Part shown: positions 34,845-43,834 of the stretch, piece by piece | Layout of the letters: every line of letters begins with the position of its first letter | Numbering within the stretch: the first letter of the stretch is position 1 | Assembly: GCF_013343215.1 (NCBI RefSeq) | Contig: NZ_CP039144.1 | Location: 186,001-250,000 of the forward strand | Length of the DNA: 64,000 nt | From: Acinetobacter sp. 10FS3-1 | GTDB taxonomy: Bacteria > Pseudomonadota > Gammaproteobacteria > Pseudomonadales > Moraxellaceae | Direction of reading: 5' to 3' | The notes under the pieces: generated by a model | What the model was told of the DNA's origin: nothing | The model's database searches: none | What the model saw: the letters and a program-made list of their open reading frames with translations, nothing else | Position numbers and translations under genes: made by a program

Positions 34845-35276
34845 TTATTTTTTTGGTTTAGGATAGTGCATTTCAATTGCTGCTTCGGCTAAAGAGAAAT
34901 AGAAATTAGCTTCACATTCAATATCTAAATAGCCAGTGAAATTTGAATATGGCACTGAATTTGAAATTTCTGTACAAGCCTGGACACCCTTCTGATGATT
35001 CAGGTTTATTTCTTTCCATTCAGCTTCATTTATCGCCTGTTTCTTTGATGTGCGAATACTCTTAATCTGAGAGGTTAGCGCATCTTGCGCTGAATCATAA
35101 CAATTCAGGATCGTATTTTTACTGTCGTCACCATTTTGTTTCAATGTAGTAGAAATACAGCTACCAAATTGATTTTTGATTGAATCATAGCGAGCTTTTT
35201 CAGACGCACAATCAGCATGAGCTACAGTAGAGAACAAACCGACAATGGCACAGCTCATAAAAAATTTAAGTTTCAT
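34845..35276 (-). CDS. Small exported Cys-containing protein
   Basis: A 143-residue protein with a signal peptide (MKLKFFMSCAIVGLFSTVAHA) cleaved before DCAS. The mature part has about five Cys residues, spaced so that disulfides are likely, and is helical. The pattern of a Cys followed by helices and EAEWKEINLNHQKGVQAC is faintly like LprI/DUF1311 lysozyme-inhibitor-type proteins, but I am not sure. It is 12 bases downstream of another small exported protein and in the same run as a peptidoglycan hydrolase, so a role in controlling or guiding cell-wall cutting during conjugation is plausible. Confidence 0.65.
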   Translation of the reverse strand: MKLKFFMSCAIVGLFSTVAHADCASEKARYDSIKNQFGSCISTTLKQNGDDSKNTILNCYDSAQDALTSQIKSIRTSKKQAINEAEWKEINLNHQKGVQACTEISNSVPYSNFTGYLDIECEANFYFSLAEAAIEMHYPKPKK

Positions 35277-35288
35277 TCTAGGTGCTCC

Positions 35289-35768
35289 TTATGAACTGTA
35301 AGGCAATGAACGGAAAGCAATAAAATTGATGCGTTCAACTTGCAAACGTAACTTACAACTTAAAATCTGGTTCTTAAAGCGTTTCTGCATTCGAGCAGGG
35401 TAAGCACTTTCACAGCCTTTCATTGCTTTTTGAAAGCCCAAATCAATACCAGTCGTGTAATCACTTCTATCATATTGATCTAACTTCGAGTACAGCATTG
35501 AATTAGCATTAGTTAATTCAGAGTTGATTTTCTGTAGACAGCGATATTGCTTCTCAGAGGTTAAATCCATATCAACTGACGAGCACTTATTTAACACCAG
35601 GTTAATGTTGGTATATTTCTGCTTAAAAGCATGGTAATCCTTAAAATCACCAGTCTGAAATTGATAGAAACTTGTTTTTGGCGTTGCTTCACCGGCTTGT
35701 AAGCCACTAACTGACAGCGAACTTGCTGCGATCAAAACCATTGTTACTACGGTTTTTAAGTTTTTCAT
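35289..35768 (-). CDS. Small exported protein of unknown function
   Basis: A 159-residue protein with a signal peptide (LKTVVTMVLIAASSLSVSGLQAG). The mature part is helical with four Cys residues. It lies between the peptidoglycan hydrolase (26 bases upstream) and the other Cys-containing exported protein, clearly in one operon. The family is not recognised. Similar size and build suggest the two small proteins are distant paralogues. Confidence 0.65.
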   Translation of the reverse strand: MKNLKTVVTMVLIAASSLSVSGLQAGEATPKTSFYQFQTGDFKDYHAFKQKYTNINLVLNKCSSVDMDLTSEKQYRCLQKINSELTNANSMLYSKLDQYDRSDYTTGIDLGFQKAMKGCESAYPARMQKRFKNQILSCKLRLQVERINFIAFRSLPYSS

Positions 35769-35794
35769 ATCTGCACCGCTACACTACAATTTTA

Positions 35795-37888
35795 TTAAGG
35801 ATATTTCGGGAAATATTGACATAAGTATGGATAAAACTTAGGGCTTGTTGCTGCTTCCGCAGGGGTAATCTTGCCATCACCATTAGTATCCATACCCCGG
35901 TTAATTCGATATTGCTCACTTGGGCTAACGTATGTTGCGGAGCCTAAAACAAGCGGGTACAGGTGACGAATATCTTTTAAAGCAATATTGCCATATTCAT
36001 TACGCCACCGCCTATTCTGGGCTACTTTTACTGTCAAATATGCTTCACCTAGAGACATTTGCTCAGTGACACTCATTGATAGAATTGTATTTCGATGTGA
36101 TTCAGTAGTTGTACCAAAACCCCAATGACCCTTTTTATTTTTTGATGGTGCATATTTAGGATATAAACCTACTTTCTGGAATAATGATTGTGAAATGTCA
36201 GCAATACCCATTCGTGTCCACTGCATCAAACCAGTAGCAGAAGCATTCGGATTCATACCTCTAGGATTGAAGCCACCAGATTCAAAACCGATCACCGCAG
36301 CCAAGTCATTCGGGTTAAAACCAAATTTTAATGCTACGCGCTCGATTTCCGGTAGTAGGTCAGGGTATTGTTGTAATTTTCGGTGTTGAGCAATACCACC
36401 TTTACAAACACGAGGTACTTCACCTTTTGCAGAAGCTAAGATTTGACTGAAATCTTCCGAATCAGTCACGGTTGTATAGTCAAAATCCTCTGTAAATAAT
36501 CGCTCTAAAGGCATATCGCTTACAGCAGCATTTACGCGAGCTTCCTCAGTAGCAGCATACGCTCGATCAACATAACCAGAGAAACGCTGCGCTCGTTGTG
36601 CAACATAAGCTGCCATCAAAGCTTCAATACGTTCTTGCTGTCTATATTGTTCTTTAGTGAGGTAATTATTAGCAGTAGTCATATTGAGGTATTCAGTTAG
36701 CATACCGCGCATAGACATTGCTGATAGGTTTTTAGCCCACCCCTCATTACCAAATCGAGACAAACCTAGCTTAGTGATCTGCTCAGAAGGCGATAGGTTA
36801 AAATCACCTGTATCCAGAGCCACTTCTTCCGCATTACCACCAAAAATAGTTCGCGGTGTCATATAACGAGATAGATCAGCAGGGGATACATAATCTTGGT
36901 TAGCCATTTCAGCAGGGATAGAGCCGTCAGCCATACCTTGTGCAATTGCGGTATTAGCTGCTGCATAAGCATCCATGTTTCCCACCTGTCCACCAGCTAA
37001 GGCAACCTTCGGAAATTTTTTGCCATGAATTACTTTTGTACATCCACCACGAGTTTGAATGCAACTTGGAACTTGGAGCGTAGTACCAGTTACACCGCTA
37101 TACAATGCGTTCCATTGGGTACGCATTGTATTACCCAAATAAGGGTTCATAGCTTGGTCGGCTGCATTACCAAAGACAAATAATACATCCTCAGGCAAGT
37201 AGGGAGCAGGGTTTGTTAAGGACATTTGCTTGCTGGTATAGTCATGCCCATTATTAATTAGAGCTTTGAGTGAGCTTGACCCTTTATAAGAGTTAGCCAC
37301 ATTATCTGACTTTAAATGGTGAGCAAAAGCACGTTTGTTTGGCACTGCATAACTAAAGTGTAGATGCACAGGTCCAGTACCACTGTTACCCATGATAGCA
37401 ACGTCCTGACCACGAGTTACACGTTGCCCTACTTTAACTAAATTCGATTGGTTGTGCAGATAAGCAATCTGATCGCCATTATCCAAAGTGATAACCAGGG
37501 CATTCATAGTACCACCCCTGAATGTTACCTTACCGTCATTGATGGCAACCATCTTTTCATTTTTCTTATTCGCCGTAGCATAGTTTATATCTACACCCCC
37601 ATGACTACGACCATTACGGTTTTCACCGAAACGCCCCGCGCCTTGACGTACAGAGTGAGTTTGTAGTGGGAATAAGTTATTGTTGGACTGTCCTGTAAAT
37701 GGCACTGTAGTTGGTGCTTTTTCAGTTTTCTTTTCTTCTGCTGCTTTTTCTACGACCTTTTTTGTCACCGTATTGACAGAACTCGTCGTATTTTCAGCAG
37801 CATATAAGCTTGAAGAAGCTATAAATATAGATAGAAATAAGGTGCTAAATTTAAGCCCACTTCCTATACTAAGTTGATGTGTGGTCAT
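35795..37888 (-). CDS. M23 peptidase / lytic transglycosylase / EF-hand fusion
   Basis: A 697-residue exported cell-wall enzyme. The signal peptide ends near residue 30. An M23 (LytM-type) endopeptidase domain occupies about 80-185, with zinc ligands His96 and Asp100 (HGGVD) and His175/His177 (HLH). A linker of about 320 residues leads to a soluble lytic transglycosylase domain at about 510-640, with catalytic Glu536 in GFESGGFNP. Near the C-terminus an EF-hand loop DTNGDGKITPAE lies at 667-678. Conjugation machines use such enzymes to open a hole in peptidoglycan, and this one could cut both stem peptides and glycan. The three-part combination is unusual. Confidence 0.88.
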   Translation of the reverse strand: MTTHQLSIGSGLKFSTLFLSIFIASSSLYAAENTTSSVNTVTKKVVEKAAEEKKTEKAPTTVPFTGQSNNNLFPLQTHSVRQGAGRFGENRNGRSHGGVDINYATANKKNEKMVAINDGKVTFRGGTMNALVITLDNGDQIAYLHNQSNLVKVGQRVTRGQDVAIMGNSGTGPVHLHFSYAVPNKRAFAHHLKSDNVANSYKGSSSLKALINNGHDYTSKQMSLTNPAPYLPEDVLFVFGNAADQAMNPYLGNTMRTQWNALYSGVTGTTLQVPSCIQTRGGCTKVIHGKKFPKVALAGGQVGNMDAYAAANTAIAQGMADGSIPAEMANQDYVSPADLSRYMTPRTIFGGNAEEVALDTGDFNLSPSEQITKLGLSRFGNEGWAKNLSAMSMRGMLTEYLNMTTANNYLTKEQYRQQERIEALMAAYVAQRAQRFSGYVDRAYAATEEARVNAAVSDMPLERLFTEDFDYTTVTDSEDFSQILASAKGEVPRVCKGGIAQHRKLQQYPDLLPEIERVALKFGFNPNDLAAVIGFESGGFNPRGMNPNASATGLMQWTRMGIADISQSLFQKVGLYPKYAPSKNKKGHWGFGTTTESHRNTILSMSVTEQMSLGEAYLTVKVAQNRRWRNEYGNIALKDIRHLYPLVLGSATYVSPSEQYRINRGMDTNGDGKITPAEAATSPKFYPYLCQYFPKYP

Positions 37889-38069
37889 CTTATAATCCGT
37901 ATCTTTAGTGGGCTACAACTCAAGCAACAGCTATCGTCTCTAAGTCCCAATACACAACTAATTAGTTAAATTTCGTATGTTTGAATATTACCCTATATTT
38001 AAAAAAAAATTAATCTACGTTGTTAAATAAGATAGATTTAGATTTATACAACTGAAACAACAATATGTG

Positions 38070-38098
38070 TTGACTTATGCCATGTTTTAGGTTATTTT
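38070..38098 (+). promoter_or_regulatory. Candidate promoter for the coiled-coil gene
   Basis: TTGACT and TATTTT are 17 bases apart. A TATAAT also occurs at 38102. The region is 86 bases upstream of the start and lies between divergently transcribed genes. Confidence 0.35.
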
Positions 38099-38183
38099 TT
38101 TTATAATTAAATCCGTTGCAACAGTTAAGTATATTTGCAATTGAAATCAGTAAAAGTGTTAAGATAAATGGAGCCAGATTAAG

Positions 38184-38846
38184 ATGTCAAACTTTAACTA
38201 TGCTAATAATATTTTCGCCGTTCAAGAAGCGGTGAATAACTGCGCTATGGAAATTCTTAATGCTCATGCTGATTACGAACATGGTCGTAGTGTCCGTAAG
38301 CAAGCACAGGCTAATGATGATGAATACAATGAATTAGTCGATGCTTATAATGTCCTTTTGGCTAAAGCTAAAAAATTGGCTCAGTTTCATCGTGAAGCGC
38401 AAAATAATAATGCGTCTCTACAGGAACATATTTCAACTATTAGTCAACAGTACAATGAGTTAGTGGACGATAATCAAAATTTATCTAATGCTTTTTCTCA
38501 AAAGGATGATGAAATTCAGTCTTTAAAAGCTCAATTAAAAATTAAAGATCAAGAACTTCAAAAATCCAAAGCAAAGGTTAAAAATTTAGGTGAGACTGTA
38601 TTTACCTTCACTCTTGTTAATACCATTTTAAGTACACAAACTACCGCTTTAAAGAATGTTCTGGGGAGTTGGGAAAATGGTAAAATTTATCAGAAACAGG
38701 GCTTCATTAATGCTTTAAAAGAAGCTGCAAAAAAAGTAGATTTTGCTAAAAACCAAGTTCCTACAACCAACTCTGTTGAAGCGTTTGCCTATTTAGAAAA
38801 CAGCAATAAACCTTTATTTGAAAAATTACAGAACTTGTCTTTGTAA
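38184..38846 (+). CDS. Coiled-coil protein of unknown function
   Basis: A 220-residue protein with no signal or membrane segment. From about residue 50 to 135 it is a continuous coiled coil (AKKLAQFHREAQNNN, then KDDEIQSLKAQLKIKDQELQ), and the C-terminal 70 residues are mixed. GGAG precedes the ATG. It is alone on the + strand between the cell-wall enzyme and dotA, with its own promoter candidate and terminator. No family is recognised; structural or single-strand-DNA-handling roles are both possible. Confidence 0.68.
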   Translation: MSNFNYANNIFAVQEAVNNCAMEILNAHADYEHGRSVRKQAQANDDEYNELVDAYNVLLAKAKKLAQFHREAQNNNASLQEHISTISQQYNELVDDNQNLSNAFSQKDDEIQSLKAQLKIKDQELQKSKAKVKNLGETVFTFTLVNTILSTQTTALKNVLGSWENGKIYQKQGFINALKEAAKKVDFAKNQVPTTNSVEAFAYLENSNKPLFEKLQNLSL

Positions 38847-38863
38847 TTAATAATCTGGGTAAA

Positions 38864-38893
38864 AAAAAGGTCACTTTAAAAAGTGACCTTTTT
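38864..38893. terminator. Bidirectional intrinsic terminator
   Basis: AAAAAGGTCACTT and AAGTGACCTTTTT form a 13-bp perfect stem with a TAAA loop, between the converging coiled-coil gene and dotA. Confidence 0.92.
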
Positions 38894-38905
38894 ATATTTT
38901 ACAGA

Positions 38906-41900
38906 TTAACCGCCTTTTTTGCCGTTACCTGTTTTCCCCCTGGCTCCACCGCTAGATGAAGTTTTGCCAGATGACATAGGAGGGGTTACAGAAGCATTAA
39001 AGCTCATGCCTTTTGGTTTTTGGCTATTTAAGCTAGTTGTCATCGTTGCAGTGTTGCTTGACTGGACATTGCTTGTTCCACCCGCATAACTACCGCCACC
39101 ACCAACAACAGTCGCGCCGTTAGCACCGTATGACTGAGTGCGAGCAGGGTTTGAAGTTGTGCCATTAGCACCCGCTCCACCTGTAGCACCCGCACCACCT
39201 GTAGCACCCGAACCGCCTGTAGCTCCGGCTCCACCAATTCCCCCCGCAGTAGGGTTTGAAGTTGTGCCATTAGCACCGGCTCCACCTGTGGCTCCCGAAC
39301 CGCCCTTACCGCCACCTGTTAGACTATGGCTAACTGGCATTTGTGTTAAGCCGTTAGCAGGGGATTTTCCACTATATGCGGTTGAACCACCACCGCCAGA
39401 AGGTTCATTACCGCCATTTTTAGGGTTAGAGTTAGGGCGTTTCAATTCCTTACCACCGCCACCACCTTTAGGCGTATTTCCAGAAATACCTTGAATAGAA
39501 GTTTGCGCGTTGCTTTCACCCCAGTTACCCGCGTTCAAGCTACTACCCAACCACTCAAGTACAGTGTTTGGTAGTTGCGAGCAGAGACCGAAGATCATAT
39601 AGCAAACAGCTAATATCAATGTGCAGTAAGCTGTCATCCAACCGGCGAAGGTAACAAAGCCGAAGAATACGGCTGAAATATCACCCCCCTGTGTCGAGTT
39701 AAATTGAAGTAACTGTGAACCCCAGAAAGCATCAGTAACATAGAACAGGATAGGGTTCGATAAGATGAAACCGAACCACAGACCTACAAGTGTCAAGATC
39801 GGACGTAAGAATAACGCAATGATCGTCACATAGCCTTGTGTCTGGCTGCCGGCAAAGGTTCGCTCAGGAATCATGTGCATTAATGACCACAACGGTAGAC
39901 CCGCCATAGCTTGAATAATGTGAATAAACCATGCAACGACTGCCGTGGTAAAGAACAGGGTAGGCATTGATGGAATAATTACAGCCATGTATAGACCTAA
40001 AGCCATACATGCCATCATTAATGTCGTTAGAATTGGATAGGCGATACTAGAAACAAAGTGATAAACAGCATCAAGTACCTGATTCTTTTTATCTTCAAAG
40101 AAGAATCCTGGTAATAACCTTCCAGATAAATAAACTGATTCAACACTGATTTTCAACATATTGGCAGCTACAGATGCAGCCATCATGTATTCACCGGCTT
40201 TTTGCATATTAGCAATTACATCAGTCTCAGAATTGTATTTAGACAAAGGGTTTACTGAGTTTGATTTTTGCTGTGCATATTTTTCGCTAGGTCCACTACC
40301 ACCATGTAATAGCGCATAAACAACTGCGGTTTGAAGATCATTAATCCAAGTGGTGTTTGTTGCAATGTAGTTTTCTGCTGATCGTTGGGCTGCTGCTGCA
40401 TCAGTAGCATTTGAAAGCCCCTGAGAAGCACCAAGTTCTCCTAATCCCACGTTCCAGTCTTGTCGGGTAATGATTTTAGCTGTAAATGCGTCAAAAGCTT
40501 CCACAACAGAAGCACGAATCGCTTTACCTTGTTCCCCCGAAACGACAGTTTCATTCAAAACAGGGTCAGAGAAAGTGAAAACTTGCGCCTTATTCGCTTT
40601 CTGCATTTCATTCTGGAAGCCTAAGACACGTTGGCGAATACTCGAAGCCTGTGTCCAACCTTTTCCTACCAACATATTTGAAAGTGCATCAAGCGCAGCA
40701 CCAAAGGCAGCATCATGTCCTGAACTTAGAAGGTTTTTAACAATTGTATTGGCTTGAGTGATATTACTGTCCACCAAATTATCTAAGGACGCTATGCTTG
40801 CATTCTTAAATGGATTTTCCCCCACGTTTTCAGATGCAGTCACAATGATGTTTTGGTCCATGTACCATTTTTCCAGTTGCATCAAATACGAAATCATAAA
40901 GTTGTATTTTTTTGCCTGGATAGATTGGTTCAATGTAACAATCGCATTTAAAGCAGTTTTTTGTTCATCAGAACTCAGACCAACTGCTTTTTTCAGATCG
41001 CCGTCATAAGTTAAATCTTTATCATTTGGGTTATTAATACTGTCAATAAAGCTTTGTACTTGCGTATCAAATCGCTGAATTGTCAGAGTTCTATAACCAC
41101 AGATTCCTGATGTACTGGTTCCAATTTTCCCGCCTTTATCGGATGTTGCGTAGAAGAATGTGGCTTTAGTAAAAGTTCTTGTATCACTGGCATCAACACT
41201 TTGTTTGTTATAGGCTTTATCATAATGTCCGTACATGAAAGTTCCCATGACACGATCACTAGGAATTATATTAGCCGTCCATCCCGGCGGTACAGAAATA
41301 TTGGCATTTGTTGAAGATCGGGCTAACCAGACATTTGTTTTAGGCTCTTGTCCATAAAATTCAGCATTAAGTACAGAGACACAGTGAATCTGACGCAATG
41401 CTTGAATTGCGGTAGCACGTAATCCCCAAATATCACGAGTTGCGTCAGTTGGCTGACTTAAACCTCTTGTGGAGAACAATGCTTCTTTAATTGAATCTTG
41501 ATAGAGCTTGTTGGTGGAGCCATTACTCCATAAAACAAACGTCATCAAAATAACCTGAATAACACTATAACCACTAGGCGTAGGTAAAAGCATTAGCCAG
41601 GAAAATAGGAAACGCATAACAATGGTTGCTTTGGAACTGCCTGTGCCAAAAGCTTCACCATCTTGTGCGGAGTTGAGTAGTGCTGTTAATAATAAGCAAG
41701 ACGCAATTACTATCGAGAGAGAAAACGCAATAGACGCAATACCACCCATTAATACAGGTGCTAAGGTTCCCACTTCTGGCTGTGCATTAGCCGGACTGGA
41801 ACCAGATATAAACGCATCTATAAAGTTCTTCCCGAATATCGACCCCAACATCGTAATGGCTTGGTCATTACTACAGTCAGGGTTCGATGCGATCTGACAA

Positions 41901-41911
41901 TATATAGACAT
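38906..41911 (-). CDS. dotA: DotA/TraY-type polytopic membrane protein with Gly-rich tail
   Basis: A 1001-residue protein. The N-terminal region has membrane helices near residues 50-80 and 105-125. A periplasmic domain of about 450 residues follows, and then a cluster of six or so helices (about residues 600-780), as in DotA of Legionella and TraY of IncI plasmids. The last 200 residues are soluble and Gly/Ser/Asn-rich, with two copies of GAGANGTTSNP and many G-X-Y triplets (GAT, GGA, GAN) that look collagen-like. AGGA precedes the ATG. It is transcribed alone, away from the other Dot genes, as dotA is in Legionella. The tail is not part of the classical family and could be a plasmid-specific surface or assembly element. 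Confidence 0.88.
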   Translation of the reverse strand: MSIYCQIASNPDCSNDQAITMLGSIFGKNFIDAFISGSSPANAQPEVGTLAPVLMGGIASIAFSLSIVIASCLLLTALLNSAQDGEAFGTGSSKATIVMRFLFSWLMLLPTPSGYSVIQVILMTFVLWSNGSTNKLYQDSIKEALFSTRGLSQPTDATRDIWGLRATAIQALRQIHCVSVLNAEFYGQEPKTNVWLARSSTNANISVPPGWTANIIPSDRVMGTFMYGHYDKAYNKQSVDASDTRTFTKATFFYATSDKGGKIGTSTSGICGYRTLTIQRFDTQVQSFIDSINNPNDKDLTYDGDLKKAVGLSSDEQKTALNAIVTLNQSIQAKKYNFMISYLMQLEKWYMDQNIIVTASENVGENPFKNASIASLDNLVDSNITQANTIVKNLLSSGHDAAFGAALDALSNMLVGKGWTQASSIRQRVLGFQNEMQKANKAQVFTFSDPVLNETVVSGEQGKAIRASVVEAFDAFTAKIITRQDWNVGLGELGASQGLSNATDAAAAQRSAENYIATNTTWINDLQTAVVYALLHGGSGPSEKYAQQKSNSVNPLSKYNSETDVIANMQKAGEYMMAASVAANMLKISVESVYLSGRLLPGFFFEDKKNQVLDAVYHFVSSIAYPILTTLMMACMALGLYMAVIIPSMPTLFFTTAVVAWFIHIIQAMAGLPLWSLMHMIPERTFAGSQTQGYVTIIALFLRPILTLVGLWFGFILSNPILFYVTDAFWGSQLLQFNSTQGGDISAVFFGFVTFAGWMTAYCTLILAVCYMIFGLCSQLPNTVLEWLGSSLNAGNWGESNAQTSIQGISGNTPKGGGGGKELKRPNSNPKNGGNEPSGGGGSTAYSGKSPANGLTQMPVSHSLTGGGKGGSGATGGAGANGTTSNPTAGGIGGAGATGGSGATGGAGATGGAGANGTTSNPARTQSYGANGATVVGGGGSYAGGTSNVQSSNTATMTTSLNSQKPKGMSFNASVTPPMSSGKTSSSGGARGKTGNGKKGG

Positions 41912-42681
41912 TTCGTATCGTCCTAAGGCATATCGGATGAAGTCACGATATTTGTTTAAATTTTTGGTTTTTGTACCAATTTTCTTTCATTCGTCTAACA
42001 GATCGAATGTACATAGACCCCTCTAATATACGTCATTTCTACTTATCAGAGGTAGAACAATTTTCACCAAGCTTTACTAATAAAACTGATAACTTTTGTA
42101 TGGTTTTTTTCTCAACAAATTTATATTAAATATTAAAGGGTGTTTAATATGTGTACTTGCCTATCTCAAAATAAATAGGTAAAAAAATATTAATACTATT
42201 TATTAGATTACTAACAACCTATTCGGAAATGTTTTTATTAAGCTTTTTGGTTGATATAATTTGTATTTTCAATTACTTACTTAAAGATGTGTTTTTTATG
42301 CTCCTTTTGTTAAAAAAGATTTTGAAAAAACACTTACTTCTTTTAACTAATATGTGTTTTCCAAAGTATAGCCTTTTTATTTTTTTGTTTACTGATTAGT
42401 TGAACCACTATCAATAACTTACAAAAACGTATTAAAATAAAACCTGAATTACCACTGTCTTGCTTTTGTTTTATTACATGGAATCAATAGCACAAGGAAA
42501 TGTTAGATTTCACACTTGTATTTTTACAATTGTTTACGCCTAACAGCTTGAAATAGAAGTCAAAACAGGGTTTATAGTGTTACGACAGTTTGACAACATA
42601 GTATGTGCTACTTTTTGAAGAGCTTGTTAGTGATGTATTTAGAGAAAGGCTTAGTTTGCTAACCTTTGCAGGATAATAGAA
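41912..42681. other. Gene-free A+T-rich region between dotA and the next + strand gene
   Basis: About 770 bases with no convincing gene. It must carry the divergent promoters of dotA and of the 42682 gene. A TATAGT box at 42573 with TTGAAA 19 bases before it is the best candidate for the latter. A GTGTTTTTT/AAAAAACAC inverted pair near 42289-42335 is the only other structure seen. Confidence 0.5.
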
Positions 42682-43344
42682 ATGAGTGCTTACAAATCAC
42701 CGGCTGACCTAACAGGCGGTTTACTAGGCGTAAAGCAGATATTAGATAGTCAAACCAGTAGAAATCCTGATTTGAAGCATAAGCTTGATGCTTTTGTAAT
42801 ACTGAATCTAGCCCAAAACTCGAATCATAAAGGCGCAGAATTGCGCAAATTTATCTTGCAAGAAACTAACAATCTCAAAACAGAAAAAGAGTGGGATAAA
42901 AGCTTTAGTCCGAGCAAAATAGAGATCAACGACCGTGAAATTTTGACTTATAAAAAAGTGACTAAAGTTAGTAAAGCCATCCACGCAGCATTTAACTCAG
43001 CCGTACTATTAGCAGAACCGAATCCAGAGACAAGCAATTCCTATACCTTCTCCAATGCAAATAGAAAAGTTGTAACAGACAAAATAGTTAATGCTATTAG
43101 TCAAATTGAAGGTTTATCTGTTGATCGTACTACGAAAGCCAGTCTCACAAACCAGATTCAAGCCGGTTTGGAATCTGTTACGAATGATCAGCGTTTGACT
43201 TTGGATTTGATGCAAGAATCAGTGAATACTATTACTGCACAACAGCAAAAAACACTCGACAAAACGCTTGCTAAAGAAAATAATGTTTCCAGAGATAAGC
43301 AAAATGAGCACCGTCAAGTCTCAACACCAAACATATCTATGTAA
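42682..43344 (+). CDS. Unknown soluble protein
   Basis: A 220-residue helical, hydrophilic protein with no signal or membrane segment. AGGA precedes the start. The last 60 residues are Gln/Lys/Asn-rich and probably disordered. It is followed after 22 bases by a second unknown gene and the pair shares one terminator. I recognise no domain. The two genes stand alone between two - strand blocks. Confidence 0.6.
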   Translation: MSAYKSPADLTGGLLGVKQILDSQTSRNPDLKHKLDAFVILNLAQNSNHKGAELRKFILQETNNLKTEKEWDKSFSPSKIEINDREILTYKKVTKVSKAIHAAFNSAVLLAEPNPETSNSYTFSNANRKVVTDKIVNAISQIEGLSVDRTTKASLTNQIQAGLESVTNDQRLTLDLMQESVNTITAQQQKTLDKTLAKENNVSRDKQNEHRQVSTPNISM

Positions 43345-43366
43345 ATATTAATTTTAGGATTTTGCT

Positions 43367-43795
43367 ATGTCACAACCAACTTATGAAACAAGTATCCCTG
43401 TTTTTTTGCGTGATTTTACAGGTAGTACATTCCCTTGTGGTGACAAATTAGTTGCTGCTGAACCTTTGATGCCTGATACGCCAATTTTCCCCCAGGACTG
43501 TTTAAGTCAACAACGTAAGAATCTAACCGCTTCGTTAGAAAACAACTTACCGCTTGAGATCGCTAATGACTTTATGGACAATCATATTGTTCCAGTTCAA
43601 GCTAAAAATGATGCTTTAAGCCTGATTTCTACTCAAGCCTTTAACCGTCAACGCCGTGACCTTGATCTTGGTAATACTAATGAGAACTCGGTTCGATTTG
43701 GTGAAGGTCCAGATAGCACAGCAGGGGTAGAGTTTGATGCGAATAATGCTGAAAATTACAACAAGCCTGATGAATGGTTAAGTCCATCCCCTTAA
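43367..43795 (+). CDS. Unknown small soluble protein
   Basis: A 142-residue acidic protein rich in Asn, Asp and Pro, without signal peptide or membrane segment. AGGA stands before the ATG. Its C-terminal 50 residues look disordered (NANNAENYNKPDEWLSPSP). It is co-transcribed with the preceding unknown gene. Family and function are not recognised. Confidence 0.6.
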   Translation: MSQPTYETSIPVFLRDFTGSTFPCGDKLVAAEPLMPDTPIFPQDCLSQQRKNLTASLENNLPLEIANDFMDNHIVPVQAKNDALSLISTQAFNRQRRDLDLGNTNENSVRFGEGPDSTAGVEFDANNAENYNKPDEWLSPSP

Positions 43796-43798
43796 CCA

Positions 43799-43834
43799 AA
43801 AAAAGAAGCCCTGAAAGTTCAGGGCTTCTTTTTT
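43799..43834. terminator. Bidirectional intrinsic terminator
   Basis: A 15-bp perfect stem (AAAAGAAGCCCTGAA and its complement) with a two-base loop lies between a + strand stop and a - strand stop. The last codon of the - strand gene overlaps the end of the hairpin. Confidence 0.92.

Noticed and set aside
39138..39494. 118-codon Pro/Ala-rich + strand reading frame
   Set aside because: It is the complement of the Gly-rich repeat tail of dotA, which explains both its openness and its composition.
42298..42399. 33-codon hydrophobic reading frame in the gene-free region before 42682
   Set aside because: It has no ribosome-binding site and is made of A+T-rich Leu/Phe/Lys codons expected by chance.
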